A DNA stretch of 64,000 nucleotides from DIGJ01 sp041739345 (GCA_041739345.1 JBGSNZ010000038.1:62001-126000); one strand, 5' to 3'. Counted from the stretch's first letter, positions 46,237 to 55,249 are shown. Notes: generated by a model from the letters alone, not told the origin. Made by a program: numbers and translations.

Positions 46237-46818
46237 TTAAGTAGTAGTGGTTGGTGTAGCTGGTGTAGCTGGTGTGGTTGGTACAGCCGGTGTACTTGGT
46301 GCAACTGGTGTACTTGGTGCGGCTGGTGTACTTGGTGCAGCTGGTGTACTTGGTGCGGCTGCTTTATTAATATAGAAATTATCTTCTAATAAAATCCAAT
46401 TTGCACGAAACAGCTTCATTATCTGCCAGTATCCACATCCTTGCAGGGTAAATTCTTTAATCAGATCAAATTTTGCCTGCATGCTTCGAACATCTTCAAA
46501 CCACACTTCATGTTGAATACCATTTTCATCATAGTAACGGAAAAATGGTGATTTCGCCACTTCATCAAATTCAATATTTGCGCCATAATTAACGGCAATT
46601 TGCACCGCTTCCACAACGCCAACTGTTTTTGCCACGGTAACGCCTCTTTCATAAGGAAGCGGCCAATCGTATCCGTAGTTTGGTATGCCTAATTTAATCT
46701 TTTCCCTAGGAATTTCTGTAACTGCATATTCAACCACCTGCCGTTGTTTATCTACTGGCGCTACTGCCATTGGCGGTCCATATGTATAGGCACATGCATG
46801 ATACTGGTTATTTTGCTC
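46237..46818 (-). pseudogene. C-terminal half of a GH18 spore-type peptidoglycan hydrolase with a Pro-Thr repeat tail
   Basis: The frame opens just before YTYGPPMAVAPVDKQ, a sequence found in the middle of YaaH/SleL-like GH18 enzymes, and runs through LGIPNYGYDWPLPYERG to the end of the barrel. The N-terminal half with the catalytic DxxDxE is missing, and a stop lies 16 codons before the ATG. The C-terminus is six PSTPA-type repeats, unusual for this family. A 44-codon frame of unrelated sequence (46761-46895) overlaps the upstream break. Confidence 0.8.
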
Positions 46819-47044
46819 CTAGATTGAACAAGCGCCTTTTCTTCTACTTCTGCAATTAAACCCTGTATATTTTTAGTTATCCGTATTTTTTTCATTTTAG
46901 TTTAATTTTCAATAATGTACAAGAGGTAATTAGATAAATAGAAATTTATTTTTTATAGAAATCTTTTTTCTTGACAAGTAAATTACCATAATGTACTATG
47001 TAATATTAAATTTCAATGAATTGTTAAGGGAGGAGATTAGTAAA

Positions 47045-47740
47045 ATGAAGAACACAATTGCAATAGTCGGAGAATATCGCGAGGGTTATCAGACTCATGA
47101 AAAATTGAATGATTCTCTTGAGCATGTGAAAGAAAAGTTTGGATACGATTTTGATTATGAATGGATTAATACATTAACGGTTGCGCAACATAAAGATGAA
47201 GTGCTAAAAAAATATTGCGGCATATGGAGTGCACCTGGTAGTCCATTTTTAAGTCTTGAAGGATCATTGTATGCAATCACATTTGCTCGTATTAATAATA
47301 TCCCCCACTTAGGGACATGTGGAGGCTTTCAACATACGATTATTGAATTTGCTAGGAATGTACTCGGTGTTAAAGAAGCACAACATGAAGAATATGATGC
47401 AAACGCATCTTCTCTCTTTATTAGTAAACTTACTTGCTCATTAGCAGGTAAAAAAATGAAAATATTCTTGCAAGAAAATTCAAAAGCCTTTTCATGTTAT
47501 AATCAAAAGGAGATTTCCGAGAATTATTATTGTAATTTTGGTATTAACCCTCAATTTAGGAATGAACTTAATCATCCAAGTTTACTAATTTCTGGCGTAG
47601 ACCAAGATGATGATATCCGAATAATCGAAATTCCAGAAAGTAAATTCTTTGTTGCTACTCTTTTTGTACCGCAAACAAATTCAACGATTGAAGTACCACA
47701 CCCTTTAGTTCATGAATTTTTAAAGGCTTGCCTTTTTTGA
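47045..47740 (+). CDS. CTP synthase C-terminal region-related glutamine amidotransferase
   Basis: A 231-residue class I amidotransferase domain standing alone. The nucleophile is in GTCGGFQH, with the Cys encoded by TGT, and a His/Glu pair is in PHPLVHEF. APGSPFLSLEG and EYDANASSLFISKLTC match the CTP synthase-related group; some relatives are reported as selenoproteins, this one is not. The ATG at 47045 follows GGGAGG. No synthase partner is nearby, so the reaction is unknown. Confidence 0.88.
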   Translation: MKNTIAIVGEYREGYQTHEKLNDSLEHVKEKFGYDFDYEWINTLTVAQHKDEVLKKYCGIWSAPGSPFLSLEGSLYAITFARINNIPHLGTCGGFQHTIIEFARNVLGVKEAQHEEYDANASSLFISKLTCSLAGKKMKIFLQENSKAFSCYNQKEISENYYCNFGINPQFRNELNHPSLLISGVDQDDDIRIIEIPESKFFVATLFVPQTNSTIEVPHPLVHEFLKACLF

Positions 47741-47783
47741 TAACATAACGGTTACTTTATATTCTTTCACAATTACGAATTGA

Positions 47784-47810
47784 AAAGGAGGGAAATTGAA
47801 TCCCTCCTTT
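47784..47810 (+). terminator. Terminator of the amidotransferase gene
   Basis: AAAGGAGGG pairs perfectly with CCCTCCTTT around a 9-nt loop, ending in TTT. Confidence 0.85.
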
Positions 47811-47882
47811 AATCATATCCATATACCAATATTATCTAACATAGCTTAATTAATATAAAAAGTATCAGCACTTAAACTATAA

Positions 47883-47918
47883 AGTTTTGGTATAAGTTTT
47901 GGTATAAGTTTTAGTATA
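47883..47918. repeat. 12-bp tandem repeat, three copies
   Basis: AGTTTTGGTATA is repeated three times (the third with one change) in the gap between the amidotransferase and endolysin genes. Confidence 0.85.
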
Positions 47919-48009
47919 TATACCAAATCATAACCCCTTTATTCTAAAGGTATTAAGCTTATTCGGTATATATTTAACCTGTAATATATTTCTCCGAGGC
48001 TTCCACTTT

Positions 48010-48648
48010 TCACACTATCAATTTCTTTAGTATAGTTGTTCCAACAGTTCCGCTTTGTTTGCATCCACATTTTACTCTGAATGCATCAACTGCTTTTGTT
48101 GTCTTTTCTCCCCAATCACCATCTGCTTTCAATTCTAAGCCTAGCTTAGCGTTCAATGCTTTCTGCATTACCTTTGTAACAAAAGCATTGTTGTTTGAGG
48201 CAGAATAGACGGTTGCTGCGGACGCAACTCCCTTTACCTGGTAATGGGGACTGTCCTTAAAGCTAGACCAGTTTGCTCCACATTCAAATCCATACTTGGC
48301 CATTGTCTTGATAATCTTCTGTGTGTCTGAATCATATGCGTTCCAAATCGCCTGCCCATCTCTTAATGGAACAACGTCCAGCGCACATCCTACGATATGA
48401 ATTGAATTTAATGTTGCTGTTGCGATTTTACCAGTTCTAGCATAACTTTCTGGTATTCCCACAGCTCTACATTGAACTTTGGTTCTTCCCTGGCCAAATA
48501 ACCATTTTTGACGATCTCTGGTACGAAGAGTTTCTACAACTAACGGATTAACCCCTTGCTTTTTTAAATCTGCAATTGCAAGAACAAGCTGCACCTGCAC
48601 CAACTTATTTAATTTCTTTGTGTCTCTTATCTGATCTGTTTTAGCCAT
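48010..48648 (-). CDS. Phage-type endolysin: M15 peptidase with peptidoglycan-binding domain
   Basis: A 212-residue lysin. The N-terminal M15 (VanY/L-alanyl-D-glutamate peptidase) domain shows the zinc ligands in SIHIVGCALDVV and SPHYQ. A C-terminal binding domain (about residues 155-212) has the ADGDWGEKTTKAVDAFR pattern. The ATG at 48648 is 1 nt behind the holin stop, a lysis cassette. There is no signal peptide, as expected for a holin-dependent lysin. Confidence 0.92.
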   Translation of the reverse strand: MAKTDQIRDTKKLNKLVQVQLVLAIADLKKQGVNPLVVETLRTRDRQKWLFGQGRTKVQCRAVGIPESYARTGKIATATLNSIHIVGCALDVVPLRDGQAIWNAYDSDTQKIIKTMAKYGFECGANWSSFKDSPHYQVKGVASAATVYSASNNNAFVTKVMQKALNAKLGLELKADGDWGEKTTKAVDAFRVKCGCKQSGTVGTTILKKLIV

Positions 48649-48649
48649 G

Positions 48650-49048
48650 TTATTCTTCCTCGCTTTCCATTTTGGATTCCGTCTGCTTTTTAATGTTCTC
48701 AACTAAAAACAATAAAAAGGGCGGTAACTCCACGCCAATATCTGAAATGTTCTCCAGGATGCTTATAATTTCATTACAGATAATCCATACCGTTACTATT
48801 GACGCAATTAAGAAATTAAATTGTATTGAAATCCCAACTGTTGTACTTGCATATATAAATAATTGGTCTACGATTGCTCCTACGCACACCTTAAGCCACA
48901 TACACACCTTTTTAATGATCCCTTTGATGTTTTAGCTATTCACTTTTTCGTTTCTGTATTTGCTTGCCATAAGTCCAGTTACATAATCAATTATATTAGC
49001 TCATACCATCAATAGAACTGGTATAGCAAGGATACCTAGCCATGAAAA
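48650..49048 (-). pseudogene. Phage holin gene broken by two in-frame stops
   Basis: One reading frame encodes a complete toxin-secretion/lysis holin: WLGILAIPVLLMV, then ANIIDYVTGLMASKYR, NIKGIIKKVCMWLKV and the ending NEIISILENISDIG. It is interrupted by TGA at 49001-49003 and TAA at 48932-48934. The part after the second stop is open for 85 codons but lacks the first membrane segment. It overlaps nothing and leads directly into the endolysin. Confidence 0.85.
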
Positions 49049-49072
49049 TAAAAGAGCCTTCTTTAAAGGCCC
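49049..49072 (-). terminator. Terminator ahead of the holin relic
   Basis: GGGCCTT pairs with AAGGCTC (one G-T pair) around 5 nt, followed on the minus strand by TTTT. Confidence 0.65.
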
Positions 49073-49092
49073 TTAGGTTATATGGTTCCTAT

Positions 49093-49191
49093 TCATTTAA
49101 TAAACTTGGATTTAATTCCCATTGCATATACTTTAGAAATCTGAGCTATTTCGACTAAGTATCCAAGCTCAATTACCATATATTGAATCAT
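49093..49191 (-). CDS. Small reading frame of the lysis region, 32 codons
   Basis: A short frame beginning MIQYMVIELGYLVEIAQ, with GGGGG before the ATG. It is followed by the terminator and the holin relic. A small phage tail/lysis protein is possible, but nothing is recognised. Confidence 0.4.
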   Translation of the reverse strand: MIQYMVIELGYLVEIAQISKVYAMGIKSKFIK

Positions 49192-49207
49192 ATGCCCCCT
49201 ATCTGGC

Positions 49208-49280
49208 AAACACAAAAATCAAGGGATAACGTGATCGCTACCCTTGATTTTTGTGTTTGTATCCTATAAAATTTATGATT
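49208..49280. repeat. Dispersed hairpin repeat, copy C
   Basis: AAACACAAAAATCAAGGG pairs with its complement downstream; the flank reads CCTATAAAATTTATGATTCTTA, as in copies A and B. It lies just behind the second GH18 fragment. Confidence 0.88.
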
Positions 49281-49285
49281 CTTAA

Positions 49286-49360
49286 CTAGGGTATCTGTTC
49301 CGTTTGCTTTTTTACTGTTTTTACCACGGTAACTCTTTTTTCATAAGGAAGTGGCCCGTG
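49286..49360 (-). pseudogene. Second GH18 fragment
   Basis: Twenty-four codons reading GPLPYEKRVTVVKTV match WPLPYERGVTVAKTV in the GH18 fragment at 46.6 kb. It ends in a stop ahead of hairpin copy C, and is cut sharply on its upstream side by transposase sequence. Confidence 0.7.
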
Positions 49361-49484
49361 GGAAAATCAACTGGAATAAAACTTTAGCCATCGGACCAGC
49401 CAAGTGTCAGCAGGGTGAATCCTTTTTTAACTTATGGTTTGCATGGTCAAAAACCGTTGCCAGTAATCCAGCACGTTTATTCCG
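49360..49484 (-). pseudogene. IS4-like DDE transposase relic
   Basis: Two frames joined across an A run read RAGLLATVFDHANHKL and then KGFTLLTLGWSDG, a stop, and SFIPVDF, matching the centre of IS4-type transposases around the second catalytic Asp. A frameshift and a stop show it is dead. Its 3' side is fused to GH18 sequence. Confidence 0.72.
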
Positions 49485-49492
49485 GTTTCTTC

Positions 49493-51613
49493 TTATAAAA
49501 TCCATGCCCCACTACTAGAATACTCACTATAAATCTTTATTCCATCCTTCTTCTTATAGCTGCGTACTTTAAAATAATAGTATTGATTGGATTTCAACTC
49601 ATTTTTGGTATACGATGTTATGGATTTCTTCGTTATACTTTTTATTTTCTTAAACTTTCCATTGTTTTTTGTGGACATATAAATCTCATATCCATCTACA
49701 CCTTTTTTCTCTTCCCATTTTAAAACAGCCTTCTTCTTTTTTCCTTCTATGTTCAGCCACACGCTTGAAAGAGAAGAAGTGATCTTTTTCACATTAGAAT
49801 AGCTGCTATAGGTATATAGATTATCTTCCTCATCATAATAATAAGCTCTCACACGGTATTGGTATGCAGTTCCCTCTTCCATCGAATTATCATAATACTC
49901 TGAAGTTTTAGTAGAATAAGAATAAGTTTCCCCTACCTGCAGAAATTCATCCGCATCAGAGCTGCGACGCTCAACAAAATACCCTTCTGCATTGGTAATG
50001 TTTTTCCACTCTAATCTAATATTGTATATATCCGCTTTTCCCTTAAGAACAGGTTTCTCCATATTGACCGCTGGTCTGGTAAGGGTCTTTACTTCAATGA
50101 ATGTATAGGCGCTTTCTATCATATTACCAGTATAAACATAAGCTGTAACTACAAAGGTATATGTGGTGTCCTGCTCCAGATTATAAACCGTATAGCTATT
50201 CGTACCTCCAAAGTTTTCAGTCCCCACATTGGTATAGATATTACTCTCTTTATCATATCTGTATATCTGATAACCGTCTGCTTTGACTACTCCCTTCCAG
50301 CAAAGTTTCACGCTTTTTCTCTCTATGTCACTTGCTTTTAACTCTGTAACTGCTTCAAGCCCAGGTGCCAGAATTTTGAAGGTAACCGCTTGGGCTCCTT
50401 GATAGTTCCCCTTTCCTTTGATTCGGACTGTTGCCGTTCCAGGATAATAGTTATCACTATAATAAACATAGTAATCCGTATTTTCAGTAAGTGTTTTCCC
50501 ATTATAAGTCACTGTAAATTGCTGAGTAATCTCACTCCCCGTATAGCTTTTATCCACCACTCCATTCACTACCGCTCCTGCGATGTCAGACTTAATAGTA
50601 CTTGATACCGGTGTGGTTGTTGATATCGGTGTTGGTACAGGCGTAGCTTCAGCTGGAAGGGTAAATCCATCGGTTCCGTTCCAGGTTAATAGGTATTCTG
50701 TGCTGCCAGAAGCTGTTGTAACGGTAACAGTATGATTTTTCCCAGTCAGATAAAGATAGATTGCTTCATCCCCTAAATGATTATTCTTTATATTATAGTC
50801 TGCACCGTCTACTAAAACCGAAGTAACTCCACTGCAACCAATAATTTTACGAAGATAGACTGCTTCCACCCCATTATATAATAATGGGATTCCATTACTT
50901 ATTTTCACAGTGCCGCCCCGTACATAGGCATCTTCAATAGAAGAAACGCCAAAACTGTTTATATTAATACTTCCGCCATTGATAGTAATGTTTTGTCCAG
51001 TGTGGTCCTTCCCCCCACCAATTCCGGAAGCTACACCATAAATATCGTAAATACCACTGTTAATAGTTATATTGCTGGTTCCATAACCGTAACAGCCTCC
51101 GATTCCTGCTCCTCCGTCTCCACTGTAAACCTTCAATAGGGCATCCTTGTCCACTGCCTCTAGGGTTAAGTTTCCAACGTTAGTAGTACTACAGCATTTT
51201 TGAATTCCGGCAGCCGCAAAGCAGCTATCAAGGGTATTACTTCCTTTTATCTTTATGGTGACATTGGCTGCCGAATTATATCGAATTCCCAGAGCCGGCA
51301 TATAGGGACTGACTGCATACCAGTCTCCATCATCCGTATGTATGTTCAGATTTTCAATGATCAGATTCACATTGCCGGAAGCTACATTTACATAAATGCA
51401 GTCCTTCGTGGCCACGGCTCCTTGTGGCATACTGATATGATAGCTTCCCGCTGAATTTAGATACAAAGTATAGTTAGAGTAAGTATAACTTCCACCTGTA
51501 GCTTCCACTGTAAATGCTCCTGTCCCGGCTGCCTGCACTTCCTGTTTTGGCTGATAATACAGGAATAGAAGTAATATAAATGTAAACAAAACTCCAATTA
51601 TTTTCTTTTTCAT
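49493..51613 (-). CDS. Exported protein with carbohydrate-binding-like and fibronectin III repeats
   Basis: A 706-residue secreted protein. A signal peptide (KKKIIGVLFTFILLLFLYY) is followed by a beta-helix-like region of about 300 residues with repeated TINGGSI-type turns, an Ig-like unit (GAVVNGVVDKSYTGSEI) and three fibronectin type III repeats to the C-terminus (each with a YxYRVRAY-like end). The ATG at 51613 follows AAGGAG; the frame is open 38 codons upstream without a site. No sortase motif is visible, so it is likely released or bound non-covalently. Confidence 0.87.
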   Translation of the reverse strand: MKKKIIGVLFTFILLLFLYYQPKQEVQAAGTGAFTVEATGGSYTYSNYTLYLNSAGSYHISMPQGAVATKDCIYVNVASGNVNLIIENLNIHTDDGDWYAVSPYMPALGIRYNSAANVTIKIKGSNTLDSCFAAAGIQKCCSTTNVGNLTLEAVDKDALLKVYSGDGGAGIGGCYGYGTSNITINSGIYDIYGVASGIGGGKDHTGQNITINGGSININSFGVSSIEDAYVRGGTVKISNGIPLLYNGVEAVYLRKIIGCSGVTSVLVDGADYNIKNNHLGDEAIYLYLTGKNHTVTVTTASGSTEYLLTWNGTDGFTLPAEATPVPTPISTTTPVSSTIKSDIAGAVVNGVVDKSYTGSEITQQFTVTYNGKTLTENTDYYVYYSDNYYPGTATVRIKGKGNYQGAQAVTFKILAPGLEAVTELKASDIERKSVKLCWKGVVKADGYQIYRYDKESNIYTNVGTENFGGTNSYTVYNLEQDTTYTFVVTAYVYTGNMIESAYTFIEVKTLTRPAVNMEKPVLKGKADIYNIRLEWKNITNAEGYFVERRSSDADEFLQVGETYSYSTKTSEYYDNSMEEGTAYQYRVRAYYYDEEDNLYTYSSYSNVKKITSSLSSVWLNIEGKKKKAVLKWEEKKGVDGYEIYMSTKNNGKFKKIKSITKKSITSYTKNELKSNQYYYFKVRSYKKKDGIKIYSEYSSSGAWIL

Positions 51614-51695
51614 AAATACTCCTTGTCTTTTTCCGCACCCCAACATTGCACTCAAATCAACTTTCCTAGCCGCCTTTTTGTACTGTTCTAATTGT

Positions 51696-52844
51696 TTACT
51701 TAACATACTTAACTTTACAGCTTCCATCCCGTGTATAAATTATATCTTCATTGTATATAGAAGCTGCAAGATCTGATCCCTTTTTTATAATAATAGTGCT
51801 TCCTTTAAATCCTTCGAATTGATAAGGGCCAAAACTTGTTACTTTTGATTTGGAAAAGTCTAGGGTAGTTAATCCTTCAATCTCACCAAATGCACAATTA
51901 CCAATGGAGTCTACATCTTTCGGTATCGTAAACACACCGTCTTTCAGCTTCACGCTGTTCAAAAGTTCATATAACATTCTGCCGCTTGAATCTGCTTTGC
52001 TATAAATTACTCCATCTGTCACCTTCAGGTATTTATTAGATTTATCGATATCCAAGGTAGTCAGCTTCGTACATCCCATAAATGCACCCTGACTAAACAT
52101 TGTCATTGTAGATGGAACGGATACTTCGGATAGGGCAGTACAATGCGCAAATACTTTCCAGCTTACTACTGATAATCCACCCTCTTTAATAATAACCGTG
52201 TTAAGCATTGGACAGCTGTCAAACCCATTTGGATAAATCTCTTTGCAGGTGCTTGGAATTGTCACTTTTGTAATCTTTGCCGCACCATAAAATGCCTGTT
52301 CTCCAATATACTTTACTTTCTTTGGTATCGTATAAGCTCCTTCTAAACCTCCAGGGTATGCACATAATGTTACATCCTTTTCATTTTTTCTCATCAAAAC
52401 GCCATCTATGGTATAGTATTTTTTATTGCTCTTAGCCACAGTAAACTTCGTGAGACTTTCGCAAGATACAAATGCATTGGATGCCTCCTTAAGGGAAGCT
52501 GGTATACATATTTCGGTTAATTTTGAACACGACCCGAAGGTTTCATTACCAAGAGATTCAATTCCATTACCAATAGTAATTTTCGTAATCGTATTATTTC
52601 CCTCAAATGCGTTGCTAGTGATACTTTTTACGGTCTTGCCATCAATCTTACTAGGAATCGTAATCTCTCCGCCTTCCCCCTGATAACCAGAAATGTAATA
52701 CGATTTTCCATCCCAGTCCTTTGCATATTTAAATCCATCACTCGTTACAAGTTCTTCTGCCTTGATTTGAATCGGAAGGATAACCGAACCGATTGCTAAT
52801 AATGCGGTAATTCCTAATCCTAGTATAAATTTTCTCTTTTTCAT
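51696..52844 (-). CDS. BspA-type leucine-rich repeat secreted protein
   Basis: A 382-residue exported protein with a signal peptide (residues 1-28) and about eight LRR_5 repeats such as ITSNAFEGNNTITKITIGNGI and YIGEQAFYGAAKITKVTIPST (shown in part). Proteins of this type bind host or environmental polymers. It is 83 nt upstream of the FN3 protein in the same direction. Confidence 0.9.
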   Translation of the reverse strand: MKKRKFILGLGITALLAIGSVILPIQIKAEELVTSDGFKYAKDWDGKSYYISGYQGEGGEITIPSKIDGKTVKSITSNAFEGNNTITKITIGNGIESLGNETFGSCSKLTEICIPASLKEASNAFVSCESLTKFTVAKSNKKYYTIDGVLMRKNEKDVTLCAYPGGLEGAYTIPKKVKYIGEQAFYGAAKITKVTIPSTCKEIYPNGFDSCPMLNTVIIKEGGLSVVSWKVFAHCTALSEVSVPSTMTMFSQGAFMGCTKLTTLDIDKSNKYLKVTDGVIYSKADSSGRMLYELLNSVKLKDGVFTIPKDVDSIGNCAFGEIEGLTTLDFSKSKVTSFGPYQFEGFKGSTIIIKKGSDLAASIYNEDIIYTRDGSCKVKYVK

Positions 52845-52989
52845 ATATTTCTCCTATCTGCATATTTTTGTATGCTTATTTCACATACATCTCCATTTCA
52901 TGTCCACTAATTAAACAAACGATTAAAATACTCTTTGTAGTACCCTAAGACTTAAATCCAACTCAGTAAAAGGTTGGTAATTAAGTTTC

Positions 52990-53889
52990 TTATCTTGTAT
53001 AAATGCGGCTACCTATATGTTCATAAGTAATATTGGAACCATCCATTTTCCTTTGCTCTCCGCTCCAATAGTAATCACATTCTATGGTTTGATCCGATAC
53101 ACTTACTTCAATCTTTCCGTAGGGAAATGAATTCTCGTCCCATGGGATGTCCATACTATAGAAATCCATGGTGAAACTAGCGGAGGATATTTCATTATAG
53201 TAAGCAATAGCCTCTATTTCCTGTGCCTGCTCTCCAGGTAGCATTGTGAAGAATTCCAGGCGATAATCCTCCTCATTCAGATTAGCCTTTAGTTCTTCTC
53301 CCTCTTTTGAGGTATACGTTCCCTCCCAGGCCTTTAAATCCTCTTCCTTAATATTTCCTGTGAATTGAGTTCTTTCCTCCCTAACGGTTGTCTCATCATA
53401 GCTGTCCTTCTTTTTAAAAACAGCAATAATATTACCGTTTTCCGTATGAAAGGTCACAGGAATATCCTTTCTTGTAAAGTCAATTTGTGCACTTTCACAG
53501 ATGGTATCTCCTAATATCACATAGGGTAAATCGGCGAAGTCCATTGTTGCCACTCCATCAACGTAGGTTGAAAGATACAAATCCCTGCTTACAATAAATG
53601 TTTCCTCTGTCTGGAAGGCACACATAATAAAATCAAAATTCTCTCCTTTATCCTCATCAGCCTGCAGCTGCATGGTGATAGTCCTGTCCTCTCCATTGAT
53701 TGGGAAGATTCCGGTATATAACCCCAGCAAATCATAGTAATTGATTTCTTCCTTTTTATCCTGCTTCAAGGCTACCTCATTTTTTTCTGCTACTACACTG
53801 TCATTTCTGCTATGTAGATAAAAATAGGCCACCGCAACCAATACCAGTAGAAAGCACACCAGCAGAAGGACCTTTTTTCTTTTTTTCAT
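52990..53889 (-). CDS. Membrane-anchored hypothetical protein
   Basis: A 299-residue protein with one N-terminal anchor (about residues 7-25) and an acidic external domain. No family is recognised; the second half has alternating beta-strand patterns (YRLEFFTMLPG and FTMDFYSMDIPWDE). It lies in the run of exported proteins, in the same direction. Confidence 0.7.
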   Translation of the reverse strand: MKKRKKVLLLVCFLLVLVAVAYFYLHSRNDSVVAEKNEVALKQDKKEEINYYDLLGLYTGIFPINGEDRTITMQLQADEDKGENFDFIMCAFQTEETFIVSRDLYLSTYVDGVATMDFADLPYVILGDTICESAQIDFTRKDIPVTFHTENGNIIAVFKKKDSYDETTVREERTQFTGNIKEEDLKAWEGTYTSKEGEELKANLNEEDYRLEFFTMLPGEQAQEIEAIAYYNEISSASFTMDFYSMDIPWDENSFPYGKIEVSVSDQTIECDYYWSGEQRKMDGSNITYEHIGSRIYTR

Positions 53890-53984
53890 ATCTTCGCTCC
53901 ATTTCTGTACACACTATCTGCACTTTGAAATTTAACAATCTTTTATGTCTTTTATCTCTCCACGGCGCAGTACCCTTGAAAGAT

Positions 53985-54027
53985 AAAGGTGTCTCCCATG
54001 AATGACTCATTCTATAAAGACACCTTT
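53985..54027 (-). terminator. Terminator of the Ig-like protein gene
   Basis: AAAGGTGTCT and AGACACCTTT form a 10-bp stem with a 23-nt loop between the Ig-like gene and the next gene downstream. Confidence 0.75.
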
Positions 54028-54048
54028 GCTATACTATTCATATTTTTA

Positions 54049-55092
54049 TTACTTAACCGTAATCTTACAGGTTGCCTTCTTTCCACTTTCATCACCTACA
54101 ATACAGGTAATAGTCACTACTCCTGCCCTATTTGCTTTCACTTTTCCATTCTCATCCACCGTTGCAACTTTTGTATTGGAAGATTTCCAAGTTACTTTTT
54201 TATCGGTTGCACTACTTGGCGTTACGGCTGCTTTTAAAGTCAGCGTTTTTCCTATTTTTAAGCTGGCCTTTGATTTATTCAATTCTACCTTTGTTACCTC
54301 TACCTTATCATTGACCGCAATCGTATAATTCCCTACCGTCTCGTCAGTCGAATATTCCGTGTAAACCTTGATATAGAAATTCTTGTCTAACAATGACAAT
54401 TTTTTCGTTTCGCTTTCACCTCTGCCCACCGAAAAGTCATCCAGCTTAGTACCATCAATGTCATAAATATCCACATGAAATGACACTATATTCGGGTTCT
54501 TTAGCGTTATGCTGGGTTTTGTATTATCTGCCTCAACATAAAACCAATCTTCGTCATCAGGACTTTGAAGTTCAAACCGATTCGTCATATTTCTTGTTAA
54601 ATCATTGGCGTTCTCCAATACATCTCCTGCTTCATCAGGAAGCTCTGTAAATGAAAATATGTAGTCAGCCGTATCATTTTTACACTCAGAAGTCAGCAAG
54701 GCATAATAAATCTTCTCCTGCTCGAGCTTAACATATTCCACTTCTTCTTCATTCGCACCACTCGCACTTATATGTTCCAATTCCTTATCTTTTTCATCAT
54801 ATAAATATATTGAGGGAGCATAACCGTTCGCCTGCTTATTCTTATATAATAAAGTTACCTTAAACCAAGAATCTGTATCAGTTTCCGTTGTTGGTGTAGT
54901 AAAACAGTACCAATCCTCTTCGGTTTTTACTGATATGGCATCCTTGATATTCTCACCCAATTCTATTTGTGTTGCATCGTTCTTATCTGTTCCTGCAGCC
55001 TTTACAACATCTTCCTGTGCAAATAATCCTGTGGCATTTACGATAGCAAGCGCAACACACAGGCCTACCAGTTTTTGAAGTCTTTTTCTCAT
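54049..55092 (-). CDS. Secreted protein with C-terminal Ig-like (BIG_2) domain
   Basis: A 347-residue exported protein. After the signal peptide (to about residue 32) come two jelly-roll domains of the pre-peptidase C-terminal type (DWYCFTTP and DWFYVEAD), then a BIG_2 domain with LKIGKTLTLKAAVTPSSAT and WKSSNTKVATVDENGKV. The ATG at 55092 follows AAAAGGGG. Adhesive or polymer-binding role is likely. Confidence 0.85.
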   Translation of the reverse strand: MRKRLQKLVGLCVALAIVNATGLFAQEDVVKAAGTDKNDATQIELGENIKDAISVKTEEDWYCFTTPTTETDTDSWFKVTLLYKNKQANGYAPSIYLYDEKDKELEHISASGANEEEVEYVKLEQEKIYYALLTSECKNDTADYIFSFTELPDEAGDVLENANDLTRNMTNRFELQSPDDEDWFYVEADNTKPSITLKNPNIVSFHVDIYDIDGTKLDDFSVGRGESETKKLSLLDKNFYIKVYTEYSTDETVGNYTIAVNDKVEVTKVELNKSKASLKIGKTLTLKAAVTPSSATDKKVTWKSSNTKVATVDENGKVKANRAGVVTITCIVGDESGKKATCKITVK

Positions 55093-55143
55093 TTTTAGAT
55101 ATCCCCTTTTCATACTTTATTGAATAACATTATTTTGTATCAA

Positions 55144-55221
55144 TCATTCATAGGAATTGCCTAATTCATCTTCACTATACAGATTTAACTCTGTCGTATC
55201 CAATGTTGCTTTATTTCTCAT
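55144..55221 (-). CDS. Small peptide reading frame, 25 codons
   Basis: MRNKATLDTTELNLYSEDEL begins a 25-residue peptide with a perfect AAGGAGG 6 nt before the ATG. It lies 51 nt upstream of the Ig-like gene and could be its leader peptide or a peptide precursor cut short; the frame reopens after the stop for 8 codons. Too short for a family match. Confidence 0.5.
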   Translation of the reverse strand: MRNKATLDTTELNLYSEDELGNSYE

Positions 55222-55249
55222 ATCATTTCCTCCTTGATGCAATAGTTAG

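Noticed and set aside
46250..46350. Tandem repeat array as a separate element
   Set aside because: It is coding: the units spell the PSTPA tail of the GH18 fragment.
46761..46895. 44-codon reading frame MKKIRITKNIQGLIAEVEEK...
   Set aside because: No ribosome site and it overlaps the GH18 fragment; more likely a relic than a gene.
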